A stretch of 64,000 nt of DNA from Didymella arachidicola (lineage: Eukaryota > Ascomycota > Dothideomycetes > Pleosporales > Didymellaceae): NCBI GenBank assembly GCA_016630955.3, contig CM049998.1, positions 1,178,001 to 1,242,000 of the forward strand, in the 5' to 3' direction. A program made the translations under genes and the position numbers. How positions within the stretch are numbered: position 1 is the stretch's first letter; each line of letters opens with the position of its first letter. Positions 1-11,526 of this stretch are shown piece by piece. A model generated the notes under the pieces. That model did no database searches and was not told the origin of the DNA. It was given only the letters and a program-made list of their open reading frames with translations.

Positions 1-588
1 CCACGAGTTCTGATTGGTGGACGCTCCGTGGCGTCCAGCCTTCAAAGTCCTGCAGGTGAACCACTGTCGCCATCCACAATCCATGCTTCTGACCGGGGTG
101 CAACACCTATTCCACGATGTAACCCGACCAACAATCCACTCGGGACTGTAATTCGCCGTCCGTGTGTGGGGTGTAGTAGGGGTTGCCAGACCAAAGCCTC
201 GTAGCGGCTGCTTCGAACATGCGGGCACCCGGCCGACTCGCTGCAGGCTTCAACCTTCATGCACATCTCAAGATGACCCTCCCTCCGCTCATAGTATCCT
301 AGCGTCCAGTTTGCCGCGGTATTTTGCATCCTACATCTTGGCACACCGACAGGCCCCTGCCAGCTAGAGCCCTGACCTTATCATCTTGGGGGACCAAGCT
401 TCTACCCTTACCCGTCGAGAGCCAAATAATACTTACCCACCTTGATGCGCCTCTCTATGCTTCATTCAGAATTGCCCCTCGTCCATTTGTCTATCTTTCT
501 TACACATACCTTGCACGACACTCGACTACAGATGCACCATTGTTAGCACTTGTAACGACCACTATCACCACTACTCATATCACCCATC
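1..588. other. 5' flank of the Zn2Cys6 regulator, no gene seen
   Basis: No open frame here has recognisable protein character. The last 150 bp before the ATG at 589 are pyrimidine-rich with many CA/AC/TC steps, as in fungal promoters and 5' leaders. It is read as upstream region of the next gene. Confidence 0.5.
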
Positions 589-3180
589 ATGGCTGTCGCT
601 TCGCCTACCACCACCCAACCCATTGAGGTCAAGAAGGTCGACGATAGCAACAATGCAGCCGCCGCACCTAAGAAGAGGAGAAGAAGAGCGCCAGCCACTG
701 GAGCTACTGAGGACTGCTTCTCTTGCAAAAAGCGCTCAGTCAAGTGTGACCGGAGACGGCCATACTGCGGACAGTGTGTCGAGATTGGCAAAGAATGCAC
801 TGGATACCGTACAACTCTGACTTGGGGAGTCGGAGTTGCCAGTCGTGGAAAGCTTCGAGGCATGTCATTACCCATTGCCAAATCACCATCCACCACCACT
901 ACCAATACCACACGGAAAGACTCGAACGCATCCACGTCCGCGACCAATGGCTCCACCAGCACCAGCCGTCATTCGTCTAGCTTCAACAGCCGAGCAAGCG
1001 TCGATTTCGGTATCCACTCGCCTACAAGTCCCATGAGCCCTGGCAGCATATACTCGGCCCCGCAAGAATACCAGTATTTCGGGCCAACCAGCCCCATCCC
1101 CATCCCCTCGCCGTCGACCCCACTTGGGTTCCCGATGCAATCACACGGAGAGCACTTCGATATGATGCATTCACATACCTCAAAGATGAGGAGGCCATCG
1201 CAGCTCAGCAGGGGCCCTCTCCAGAGGTTACATACCTCAATACATCTGCCTTTCGATGAAGGGGGTCTGTCAGCCTCGACCGCTTCGCTGGGCACATACA
1301 GCGACAGCGACTTCCCATCCCCTGGAGAGTACCCGCACACTCCTGCAGATGAGTTCCCCTTTGCAGATCCCTCTATCCCACGGTATTCGCCCATACACTC
1401 CTACGACCAGGCACAGATCGGCTCAATGGACGGCTTCTTCCACGAGGCTCCTCGATCATTACCCATGGCGGATGACATGAGCTCCAGCGTCAGCTCAGAC
1501 CAGAGCCTACATGATTTTGTCGAGGTGAGCTCGGCACAGCAGAGCATGGGTCCTGTTGTGTATCATGATGCTTTTGCGGAAGGGGATGTAAGCTCGAGTT
1601 ATACTGCGTTGTCTCAGCCAGCTTTCTCTTTTCTTCCATCGGAGGGTACGTCTATGTCTTCTTACGGTTCCGGCCCCCTGTCTCTCGACGTACTCTCGCT
1701 CACCACATCTATTCCTCAGAGCCCTGCCATCGCTTCGCCCCTTTCCCCTCGGATGCTATACCTCATGGACTACTACGACAAATTTATATGCCCGGTACTG
1801 GTGGCTTTTGATGGCCCATCAAATCCATACCGCATGCATATCATCCACCTGGCCATGCAGAACAAAGAACTCCAGAATGCTATCGCCGCGCTTGCAACAA
1901 ACAACATGCGCATGCGTGGAGGTCTGGAGGGAAAGCGACTGAGCGCATCTGGAGACTACCGCCTTATTCCAGAGCATGCATACTCTCAAATGACCACATC
2001 GGAGCTACGAGAAATGCATGGCCAGCCGAGTAGCGAGGAGAAGCACTATAAGGCGCAGTCCATTGTCTTATTAAATAGGAAGCTAGTGGATATCAACGGC
2101 TCGCAGGACGACTCCGTTCTAGCCACGCTCCTCATTCTCTGCTTGTTCCACGTTTGCGACTCGGGGTTCACAAAATTCAAGACTCAGCTAGCAGGCGTAC
2201 AGAAGCTACTTGCCATGCGCGACAGGACAATACAGTCTGAGTTCGTAGGATGGATCGAGCTTTTCTTTACATGGTTCGACGTCATGACAGCGGCCGTTAA
2301 CGACCGTGAAATCGAAGTCCGCGGTGACTCACTGGACATGATGAACCTCACCGCCAACCTTGGCGTTCTAGAGCATCACTCTGGCTGCGAAGGCCGCCTT
2401 TTCAAGCTGATTGCTCGACTTGGAAGGCTCAATCTACTGAGCCAAAATCGACCTGTACGCGACAACGACGACACGCCTCAATCTTCTCCACGACCGAAGA
2501 AGATTAACGATTTCTATTCTTTCAATTTTGATCACGTCGATGGTAATGGCTGGGGCACTCCAATCGTCGAGTTCCAGGATCCGTTTGCATCCGCGCGGGA
2601 AGATCCACGCTCACCCTTTTGGATTGAGTGGAATGACGTTCGAGGCCGCCTGCAAGAGTGGGAGTTCGGTGCCGCGGGCGAGAACGCTGCAGACAGTTGC
2701 GAAGCAACGTCGTCTATGCTTGCTATGTCTCCTAACGAAGCCGCACTACTACACATCAGCGAGAGCTTCCGCTATGCAGCTCTACTCTACACTGAACGCC
2801 TGGCTCATCCCACACTCCCAGCTGGTTCACTCAATTTCCAGAACCTTGTTGCGCAAGGCCTCTACCACATTTCACAGATCGGCATCACTAGCTGCGTGAA
2901 CAAGTTTCTACTCTGGCCGCTGTTCATCGTTGGCACTGAGTGTGTCGATCCTGAGCATCGCGCCGTTGTACGACAGCGCTGTGTTGAGATCCAACGCGAG
3001 AGCGGCTTCTTCAACAATCTCAGTGGTCTCGAAGTGCTTGAACGCGTATGGCAGGATGATGATGAGGGGTTCGATAGCGACTTGCAGGGTCCCCGACAGG
3101 GTTCTTTTGGTACATCTCAGCAGGCGTTTCGATGGAGAAAAGCGATGGACCGGATCGATGGGGAATACATTGTCATCTGA
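589..3180 (+). CDS. Zn(II)2Cys6 transcription factor with fungal-specific regulatory domain
   Basis: Intronless frame of 863 residues. A binuclear zinc cluster lies at residues 43-70, with six cysteines at 43, 46, 53, 60, 63 and 70 (spacing CX2CX6CX6CX2CX6C). A basic stretch just before it (KKRRRR, residues 28-33) suits nuclear import. Residues 90-370 are Ser/Thr/Pro-rich and probably disordered. From about residue 385 the protein becomes helical and resembles the Fungal_trans_2 type regulatory domain (LYLMDYYDKFICPVL, then repeated Leu-rich helices). It should act in the nucleus as a DNA-binding regulator. Target genes cannot be inferred: the downstream neighbour is a 5.4 kb gene-poor stretch, so no co-regulated cluster is evident. 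The start is supported by the immediate onset of a conserved-looking N terminus and lack of an upstream in-frame ATG close by. Confidence 0.9.
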   Translation: MAVASPTTTQPIEVKKVDDSNNAAAAPKKRRRRAPATGATEDCFSCKKRSVKCDRRRPYCGQCVEIGKECTGYRTTLTWGVGVASRGKLRGMSLPIAKSPSTTTTNTTRKDSNASTSATNGSTSTSRHSSSFNSRASVDFGIHSPTSPMSPGSIYSAPQEYQYFGPTSPIPIPSPSTPLGFPMQSHGEHFDMMHSHTSKMRRPSQLSRGPLQRLHTSIHLPFDEGGLSASTASLGTYSDSDFPSPGEYPHTPADEFPFADPSIPRYSPIHSYDQAQIGSMDGFFHEAPRSLPMADDMSSSVSSDQSLHDFVEVSSAQQSMGPVVYHDAFAEGDVSSSYTALSQPAFSFLPSEGTSMSSYGSGPLSLDVLSLTTSIPQSPAIASPLSPRMLYLMDYYDKFICPVLVAFDGPSNPYRMHIIHLAMQNKELQNAIAALATNNMRMRGGLEGKRLSASGDYRLIPEHAYSQMTTSELREMHGQPSSEEKHYKAQSIVLLNRKLVDINGSQDDSVLATLLILCLFHVCDSGFTKFKTQLAGVQKLLAMRDRTIQSEFVGWIELFFTWFDVMTAAVNDREIEVRGDSLDMMNLTANLGVLEHHSGCEGRLFKLIARLGRLNLLSQNRPVRDNDDTPQSSPRPKKINDFYSFNFDHVDGNGWGTPIVEFQDPFASAREDPRSPFWIEWNDVRGRLQEWEFGAAGENAADSCEATSSMLAMSPNEAALLHISESFRYAALLYTERLAHPTLPAGSLNFQNLVAQGLYHISQIGITSCVNKFLLWPLFIVGTECVDPEHRAVVRQRCVEIQRESGFFNNLSGLEVLERVWQDDDEGFDSDLQGPRQGSFGTSQQAFRWRKAMDRIDGEYIVI

Positions 3181-6100
3181 TCTAGGGTGGGGCGCAGCGG
3201 GACCGCGCGTCTGTTGCATGAAGCCGGGGTTTGCATTGGTTCGGCCAAAAGTATTGATACGTCGAGCGATAACGTTGATTGTTTGTATATATCGCCAGGT
3301 GTTATGGGTATCGATCGGTACCCAAGCGACGATGAAGCAGCTTGATCTGCTATTGAATAACGAATTGTATGAAAGCGTCACTATTCTACTCTATAGAGTT
3401 TATTCCTAAGCATGTTCCCTTATCCCTCACCCTGTGTGTATGGCATATTACGGCATGGCTTGACAATCTGCAGGAGCGATGCTGAAAGCCGTCTCACACC
3501 CCGGATTCGTAGCACAGGCTTACCCACCGGTGAACGGGCGGTCCCACAAGAACGACCTCGTGCATCACACCACAGCAGGACCCTCCCATCGTGAGCGTTC
3601 CTCGCTCATGTCCTTAACTCGTCAACTCACAGCCTCACCAAATCTGCGGCACTCTTCAACTCAGCCAGTTAGCACTCGTGCCTCACCCGCACGAGTCGAT
3701 GTTTGCCGATCCCCTGGGACTACCCCTCAGCCACCTACTCATACATGACGGCCTCGCGACAGCTTCCCAGTCGATGTTCCACCGCGTAGCGGATGCTGCC
3801 AAGCAACGGTCTGCTGTGCGTGGTTGGCGTGGCGAGGGCGGCAATAAGATGTGTAAGCGGGAGTTTTCGGCCACGCCGTGATGAGCGTTCGCAGGAGACG
3901 CCTGCTCGTGTTGCCTTCAGAGCGCGCAAAGATAGGGCTCCCCGAACTCTGAGATGTGTGGCTGTGAAGAGTCTGCGTTGTCGTGGCTTTGCTTCTCTTG
4001 AGCATGGCGCGTTGCGCAATGCTTGGTAATGTTGCTTTGGTGAAGGGTTTCCCTGCTCCCGCCGCTCTCCGGCTTACCGTTCGAGGGATCGGTGCAGATC
4101 TCTGCCAGGTACTGTGGATCTTGTGTAGAACTCCAAGTCTCTGCAATGCTCAGCTTCTTGGTTGCACGTGTGAAGCTGCGCGACGAGCTGGGCAAGCAAG
4201 CAGTCAGCTTGTGCTTGCTGCCGAGACTTCAAATGCAACCGACCCGTTTTGGTGTCACTCTTGCGCATAGTGACTGCGGATAGTGACAGCCTCCGAATTG
4301 CTTTTGTTGCGGCACGGGAACGGAACGACAGCTTACCCCATGCCCTTGTCGCGAAAAAGCCACTGTTTCGCCGATGCCTCATGGATCTCAGGGGCAGTAT
4401 ATTCCCACCTCTACCTTTCGCATGAATGCGCACCATTGAGTCAATCTCCGTGGTTGCATCCTCATCGGAGAGAAACAGGTGGACAGCAGCCGGCGTGCAA
4501 AGGAATTCCAAGCGCCCGGTGGATCGTTATAGTGCCCAAAAGGGTGGTATTCAGGTCCAGAGTAAGGACCCAATAACATACCACAACGTGAGCGCGGATC
4601 CAGACATCCGTGTCGGTCCGCATCGAAAATAGACCGAAGGGCCAAGGCCGTAGAGGGTCGCTATACTCATGTGCTAGCTGTGCCTAGGCACGCGTTAGGA
4701 GAGATCTTCAGGAGATGCGCACGCGAGTCTTGAGCGTAGAAGACGGACTGTGATGCAGGGCCCATCTACAACGGTAGCATAGGTGACCGCATCTCTCTCC
4801 TGGCCTATATGTCGAGCAAGTTACCCAATGCGGTAATATGGGTGAACGTAAACATAGAGATTGAACATGTGACATTGTGGGGAAACAATTTTGTACGTAA
4901 ACAGCAAGAAGTACGAAGCAGCGCAACGTTTCAGGGACGCAGACATGGCGCGCCCGTAATTCCAGGGTCAGCGGAGTTGATGTGGGGCCGCTGCTCGTCA
5001 TCTCCGTTGTGACAAAGTGGCGCAGATAGCTCTTCGTATTGTCTTCTCTCTACATGGGCGCATCGTCACGAAAAGACAAGTGTTTCGGATGAGTGTGCTG
5101 CTTCTGGTCAAGCTGGAGGGTGCTGTTGCCGGTGTGGCCGGCGCGGCTTGCCTGTTACTGATTGGATGGACAAAGCCGTGATGACGTAGTAGACAACGCC
5201 ATTCCACGATTCCACAATATCGCCGTCAAGCAGAAGATGGTTGAAGTAATCCACTTGACAAATGTTCGAAGCGGAAACAAAGTCTGAATACACGACCGAG
5301 ATACGCCCGACATACTTTTTCCTCGGAGGTGCTTCGCTGTGCTTCACTTTCATTGACTGCTCTGTCACCGCCTCAAGTTAGTCCACCACAAACCGAGTAT
5401 TTGAATCGACCTTGCCAGGTACTCGATCTTCGCAGTATTGGTAGCAGAGGTAGCATCAAAGACGAACTCCAACCCTACCGCCGCATTTACACAGTGTCTT
5501 TACTCATGCTGCAAGTCTAGCAAGCGAATTTATCACGCTTGACACCCGGCGACCAATATGAATACGAGAATCACGCTTCGGTTGTTCTGTAAACCTCCTA
5601 TCGAGCCTATTTCTCGAGCTTGTCTAGTTATCGGGCGGTCAATTCTATGATGATGGGACCCGTGTCCTCAGAAGGTACTGGATCGCAGTTGCATACACCG
5701 AGAGTGAGGAAGATGTGACCGTTCAGTTCTCCCGGGGGGCAAGTATGTCCGCATCTGACTCCGGGATACTGCCCTTATTTTGGGATGATGTTGAATCAAG
5801 TGGAGTAGATGAGGTCATGGCTTCTTTCGGTGAGGTCCTGGCTTCTGTTGAGGATGACGGTGTCACTGGCAAATACTCGCCCAGGAACTTCGACTTTCAC
5901 TCTATGCCGGGCTGTGATTAGATCCACTGGCATTGTGTGATTATTTGTGCAGCGAAGGTGTAGTCGACATGTAGCTCAACTGCACCTTCATCGAACGGAT
6001 CGTCACTGATGTCCCACCCATCTGAGGTATATCGTCGTACCTGACCGTCGACCGCGAAACCCTCCACTTGACTTGCATCTTGTTCTACAGGTGAAAAATG

Positions 6101-8642
6101 CGGATTATTTCTGCTGTGAGCTGCAAGCCAGTCGTATTGTTGTCGAACATTCTCACTGATAATAGACGTGGAAAAACAGCAGAGAGCTCAGATGCGAACT
6201 TCTTACGCATCAATCGCTGAACAAGGTGTCTTACTCCAGAAGACTGCTGAAGTGCCGACACGATGTTATGTTTATCAACCTGTAACGACATTGCTTGCAC
6301 TCATTGTGTTGTTTTGAACATATAGTTTATCGTAATAACCTGCGTGGGTAAATGCAAGATATGAGCAATCTTGTGTTGCTGAGTGTGTCTCATCCAGGCG
6401 GATTGCTGATGTAATTGAGGCATTGCTGAGAATGGCTTGGTTAACCCTACCTTGTGACACTGACCTGGAATAGCAAGCGCGAGCAAGAAAGCAACGAGGA
6501 AACCATTAGCACCGCAGCACTGGTCACAAGGATCTCGCTGAAAACCTCAATTTGTTTGCTCGTTCGCTCTAGAGACTCAGGATCTGACAGATGGTCGGTT
6601 GCAACATACCCACACTGCTCGTTCAGTCGGAGAACTACCGCCACCGGCATGAGTATACTTTGCCCAAGCGCTGACCCTATCTCACGGTACGTTGCCGCCC
6701 GTCTTGCGTCAACATCCGCAATCCTTTCAACGGCCGCATCCTTCACGGAGCGTTGTACTCGCCTTGCGGATCTATCCTTCTTACACAATGGCTTCACTTT
6801 GAGTCATCTCTCATCCTTTGGGAATGTGATCACGATTCGAGCTGCAACCATTGACCAAGACGAACAAGGTCGATCCATTTTGAGCATCAGCCCGTCTTGT
6901 TGCCAGCGCTTCTCGCGTTCTGCCGACATCACAGCCTCCTAACATCCAGCTTGCAGCGACCGCGCCCAAAGAAGTAAACCTCACGAACTTCCTACAGACA
7001 GAACCCCCAACATTAATACATCCCACTATGCTGCCTTGCCGTGTCTTGCCCCGCTCATCTCCACCCCATCTGCTGCACAGCTGGTCGCTAGCGCTTGATG
7101 GAGACCCCTGCCGTCCGCTTGCGCCTCGCTTCTGGAACGCATCGACCTGGAGGCCTAGCTTCGCCGCGCTAGTGTCCGCGAGCGCCTGCATATCAGCGGC
7201 AGCATGTGAACGGTGGTGCCTTATCGTGTGGGCTGCGAACCTGTTTTCTCGAACACATGTGGAATGTTCTTTGCAGGCGTGCATCGTCTAGCTTCGGGGG
7301 TCGAGGCTGTTCCTGCTTTGCTGCAATAGCATGCGTTGGTTGCAATAGCATGTGCGAGAACGTGTGGCTGGCCGGCTGGTCAACCTTTGCTCACTTCCCG
7401 CTGCTGCAGCTCGCTTGTCCGTGCATGCATGTCGCGGTGATCCAAAGGTCAGATATGAAAAGGTCCAGTGGGGCTCAGATAATGTGCCCACCGCAAGACA
7501 TGAAAGCCGCTTAGAGCGAGCAAATCAATGATTGCGTGCTCGGTTGCCTTATTGGTGGATATCCTTTAACAGATTCAAGACCGTTGAGGTAGATCGCAGC
7601 CTCGTATTAAGCGGATACCTATGGACACTATGGACTGCTCGTATAATACGGAACTTACAGTACGAGGAAGGACACAGCCGTCCCTGAACCCCTCGTTTCA
7701 GTAACGGACGGGTATGCGACTCATTCGGCAGAAACCCCGAAGGCACTTGATGCCCATGTATGATGTGACGATCGAAGGAGAGCGGTGCCGTATAGCCTAT
7801 CATAGGATACTGGGTAGTGTGTGCATTACAAGTATCAGCGTGAACTAACTGCCATTAGCAGGCTTCCAGAGCACGCGCTTCGAACTAGAACGACATGCAG
7901 CTATTTCTCCAGAGGTTGGCGGTGACTGGGCATGCATGTACGCACACGTACTGTACTGTGACAGGTACACCTCGCTGCATCAACAGCTTATTCAAATGTC
8001 GTGCATCTTTCGATAGCGTCTTGCCGCGGGGCATTTCATTGGATTGCGGTCGTGGGATATGCGATGGAAGGTCGCAGCGAAGCACGCGGAATGCCTCGGT
8101 TGCCGTCGGACCTTGGGATCGCGAGGCGAGCCGTGCCTCGAATCCTCGATAACAGAGCAGGGCTGATGGTCCTCGCAACGGGGGCGTCATCGAAAACCCA
8201 TGTTGTTTTGTGGCTTCAACTCGTGCTCGAGATTGGCTTCGTAATTAGATGCCTGTGCATATTGCTCTGCTTCTAGTCGAGGAGGCATCCAACGCAATGG
8301 ATGTTGATGTCTTGGAGTATCGTGGGAAGCTCGGAGCTATCTGTGTTAGGAAGGTAGATGATGTGTAAGATGCTACTAGCCGTGTGAAGCTTAGAAGCGG
8401 ACAGCTGCGGAGGAGGCTGGGAAACCGAGGCTAGGAAGCCCTGGCTAACAGCGGTACGGGAGGCTTAGCGAAGGGAGCCGGGGGGTAGGAAAATAGGAGG
8501 ATTTTTGTCAATTTCAGTGACATTTGATTCGGTCAACAACATTTGACGGCTCGTGATAATTAACGATAATACATATGAAGGCCCGAGATTCAATTACCGG
8601 TCCCAAACTTCTGCGACCTTCGGATGTTGCTATCATGTGCCG
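3181..8642. other. gene-poor interval of 5.4 kb
   Basis: I looked at both strands and found only short frames (up to about 160 residues) without recognisable domains or convincing intron chains. Base composition is near 50% GC, so this is not the AT-rich repeat DNA seen after 46 kb. The longest candidates are minus frames at 6447-6797 and 6811-7284 and a plus frame at 6454-6942. They overlap each other and carry no signature I can name. The interval may hold UTRs, a non-coding RNA or a lineage-specific gene with several introns, but nothing can be supported. Confidence 0.5.
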
Positions 8643-10989
8643 TTACATACTCATCTCGTCGGCGTCTTCCTCCTTGTAGCTCACCTTGGTCGCGGCTCTA
8701 ATTGACTTCTTCCGTGCAGGCGTGGGACGTGCAGCTCGCTTCTGCACGGCAGGAGCCTCGTACTCCTCGCCCAAATCGCTGAGCGGCGGCGAACTGAGAC
8801 CATCATCGTCATCAGATGGAGAGGGCGTAGGGACAGCCTTCGGTGTCTTCTTCGTTGAGCTAGCGGCCCGTTTAGGCGCTGCTTTCTTAGCTGGAGTTTT
8901 GACTTCGTCAAGGCCTGCAGCTTCACTAGTGACGGAGGCATTATCGGTGGCTGCAGTCTTCTTCTTCTTGGCGGGGGTAGCGCCGCCGTCCTCTTTCTTC
9001 TTGATTATGCGCTTCGGTGGCCGAAGCCATTCCTCCATCGTGGGCGGCCAGTACACTCGGCCCTCAGGCCCACCCATGCCCACCTCGTCGTCAGGCACCA
9101 CGGGAGGTGGGACATCCTCCTCCTCTGCCTCCTCGAGCTTCATGTCAATGTCCTCAAGATCGTCCGTCTTCTTGCTCTTCTTGGGCTTCTTCTTGGGCTT
9201 CGGCTTCCAAGGCCTGTTCTCGTCCAGTCTTTGATGCGGAACAATGTCATTGATCTTCTCAAAGCCTGGTAGTTTGAACGTCCGCATGAGCTCGAAGACA
9301 GCCTGCTCTTTGTCTTTTGCCTCTATCATCAGATCCATTGTGTCTGGACAAGGAGGCAAGGTCATCACACGCGGTGAATGTTTCCTTCGATCCCTACCAG
9401 TGATGGCACCCGGACATGGCTCCGAGTAGTGCATCTTAGGTGTAATATTCTTTTTTGACCAAGTCTCGAGAATGGCAGGATACATGTCCATCACATCCTT
9501 TGTGCCTTCTCGAAGCTTTGTGTTATCGAAGAGGATGTTGTGGTGATGGAAGTCAAGCACAAAAGGAATGTTAAGCTCCTGGCACATGGGAAGCAGTTCG
9601 TGAGCGTTCCACACAACATCATCGTTCTCAAGGACGAGGCGTTTCTTAACTCCGTCCGAGAGTCTTTCGTAATTCTGACGGAACCTCTCCAAAGCGGCAG
9701 GCTTGTCACCAAACGCACCGCCCAGATGCATGATCATAACGGCGTCGCGGTCTTGCTGTGGAGGCAGCTTTAGCAAGGACAGCATCTCAGCGTGATACTC
9801 AAGATCGCGGATGGCATTGTCAATGACAGACTTCCGCGGGGAGCCCAGCTGGGTGAATTGGCCAGGATGAGTGGTTACTCTGTGGCCGAGCTCTCCAATG
9901 ACTTTGCCAGCTTCTGCGAGTGCCTCCGAGGCAAAGGGCGCAAGCTTGTACCCGTACTCCTCGTGGCTGGCAAACGGAAACATCTCGCTGCTTAAACGCA
10001 TGAACTTGATGCCGTATCTGTCATTCCACCTAACCATCTTGATAACGTCTCGGACATTGGCTAAGCATATCTCTTCCACATACTTTTGTCCTCGTGCATG
10101 ATCAGCTGGCTGATCCCTATCAGGGCGGTTCTTGGTTGCATGCTCGGGCTGAGATGTGTCCTTCAAAGGGTGTCGATGTTCGATGATGCTCGCGATTCGG
10201 CACGTTCTGGAGCTGAACACGGGAGGATTGGCGTTTCGAAGGTAGGTGTTGAGACAAGCCTGGCGTGCATGTTAGCTTGGTAAGACTGCATGGCGTCATG
10301 CAGGGGCGTACATATCCCAACCGCCCCTTCCACGGAAGAGGAAGGTATCCAGAATGCACAGGAGGCGGCCGTGCGAAGGCCTCCTTGAGCTCCACCTCGT
10401 CCCCCTCTTCGCCGTCTAACCCTTCCGCTTCAGGATCGCCAGTTACACCCGCATCCTCTGCAGGGGCAGTACTCCCCACAACGCCATTTGTGGGCGTGAT
10501 ATTGCTATCTCCACCTTCTGTCTTCACAAGCGCTGCGCCAGCCTTCTTTCTCTTGGCTCTGTCGGCTCCTGGCGCTGCAGAAGTGGCTCCAGCTTCGTCA
10601 AAGCTCTCGGCACTGTTCCTTGGAACCGTCTTAACCTCCGTGGTTGCATCCTGCGAGGTTGAAGGCTTAGCTGGGTCTGCATCGACGCCGTTCACTGCAC
10701 TGTCGGCGTCGATGCTGTGCTGGTGCAGGTGGGTCTCTTCGTCGGCGCACTCGTGCCCATCAGGAGAAGCCCGCAGAGCATTGGGCGCGTCAAGCACCTC
10801 AGGATTGACATCTGGATTCGTAACTGCAGCACCCCCACGGGATGACTGTCGACGTGGCAGTTGCTTGCCCTTTGCTGCAGCTTTCGGCGGCAGAGGCACT
10901 TGTGAGCGGCGCATCTTTGACCGTTCCACAGGTGCTTCACCCGCCGCTGGCGACGCAGCTGCGGTTGAGGCCTTCCGCTTTGGAGGCAT
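8643..10989 (-). CDS. uvde: UV-damage endonuclease (UVDE family)
   Basis: Two exons, 10989-10312 and 10259-8643, joined across a 52 bp GT...AG intron, give 764 residues. The splice restores the conserved run RLGYACLNTYLRN followed by FSSRTC. UVDE nicks DNA 5' to UV photoproducts and some abasic or mismatched sites, starting a light-independent repair route. The TIM-barrel core spans roughly residues 210-520. It shows THPGQF, a metal-site stretch with MIMHLGGAFGDK, LENDD, DFHHHN and HYSEPCPG, all typical of the family. Residues 1-205 are Pro/Ala/Thr-rich with basic clusters (PPKRK at the start), and the last 240 residues are Lys-rich (PAKKKK, KTPAKKAAPKR), both fitting nuclear targeting. The ATG at 10989 is chosen because the frame upstream is not protein-like. 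Expression control is not visible. Confidence 0.9.
10260..10311 (-). other. intron of the UVDE gene
   Basis: 52 bp, donor GTACGC and acceptor CCAG. An internal GCTAAC matches a fungal branch site. It separates the Tyr and Ala codons of the conserved GYAC motif in phase 0. Confidence 0.85.
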
Positions 10990-11479
10990 GACGGTAAGAT
11001 AGGGAAATGTGCAAAAGCTATGCAAGAAAAGTGGCGCTCGTTGTATTGTTCGATATGCACGAGAAGGGCAAAACGTTTGTACAGAACGTATCATCAAAAA
11101 AAAAAAGAAGATCAAGGTATGACGGAGGGAAGAGGAGGGACACGCCAAAAAATCTCGGGGTGTACAGATGTGCAATTGTTTCTGCCAGTCATGATGGGTG
11201 AGGAACGCGTCAAGCTCTGAGCGTAGCGCGACTGACGACGACGTCACTTGGTAATCGAACATGGCTAGCGTGATGGGTCCGATCGATGTTGCCCGATTAG
11301 CGAGATCTTGCCTCACCTCAACACCATGAACACAGTGATATTATCGTGAATTTAATCGCGAGTTGAAGTAGACATAGTGAGCTGTCATTCTAATTGAAAC
11401 AGTCGGTAAAACTCTAGCCAAGAAGTGACTGGAAATCTCATCTTGACAATCTGTAAACAAAATTACTTACAGCACCCTC

Positions 11480-11502
11480 GCCCCCCCCCCGCCCCCGCCC
11501 CG
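11480..11502. repeat. C-rich homopolymer tract
   Basis: Nearly uninterrupted cytosines with two single G interruptions, lying about 25 bp beyond the stop codon of the WH2 gene and so probably in its 3' flank. Likely to vary in length between isolates and prone to sequencing error. Confidence 0.6.
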
Positions 11503-11526
11503 GATCCGACAGCTCATAGTTATTGC

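Noticed and set aside
6447..7284. Two minus frames that might form a two-exon gene
   Set aside because: No splice pair joins them in frame, and an equally long plus frame overlaps; no domain seen.
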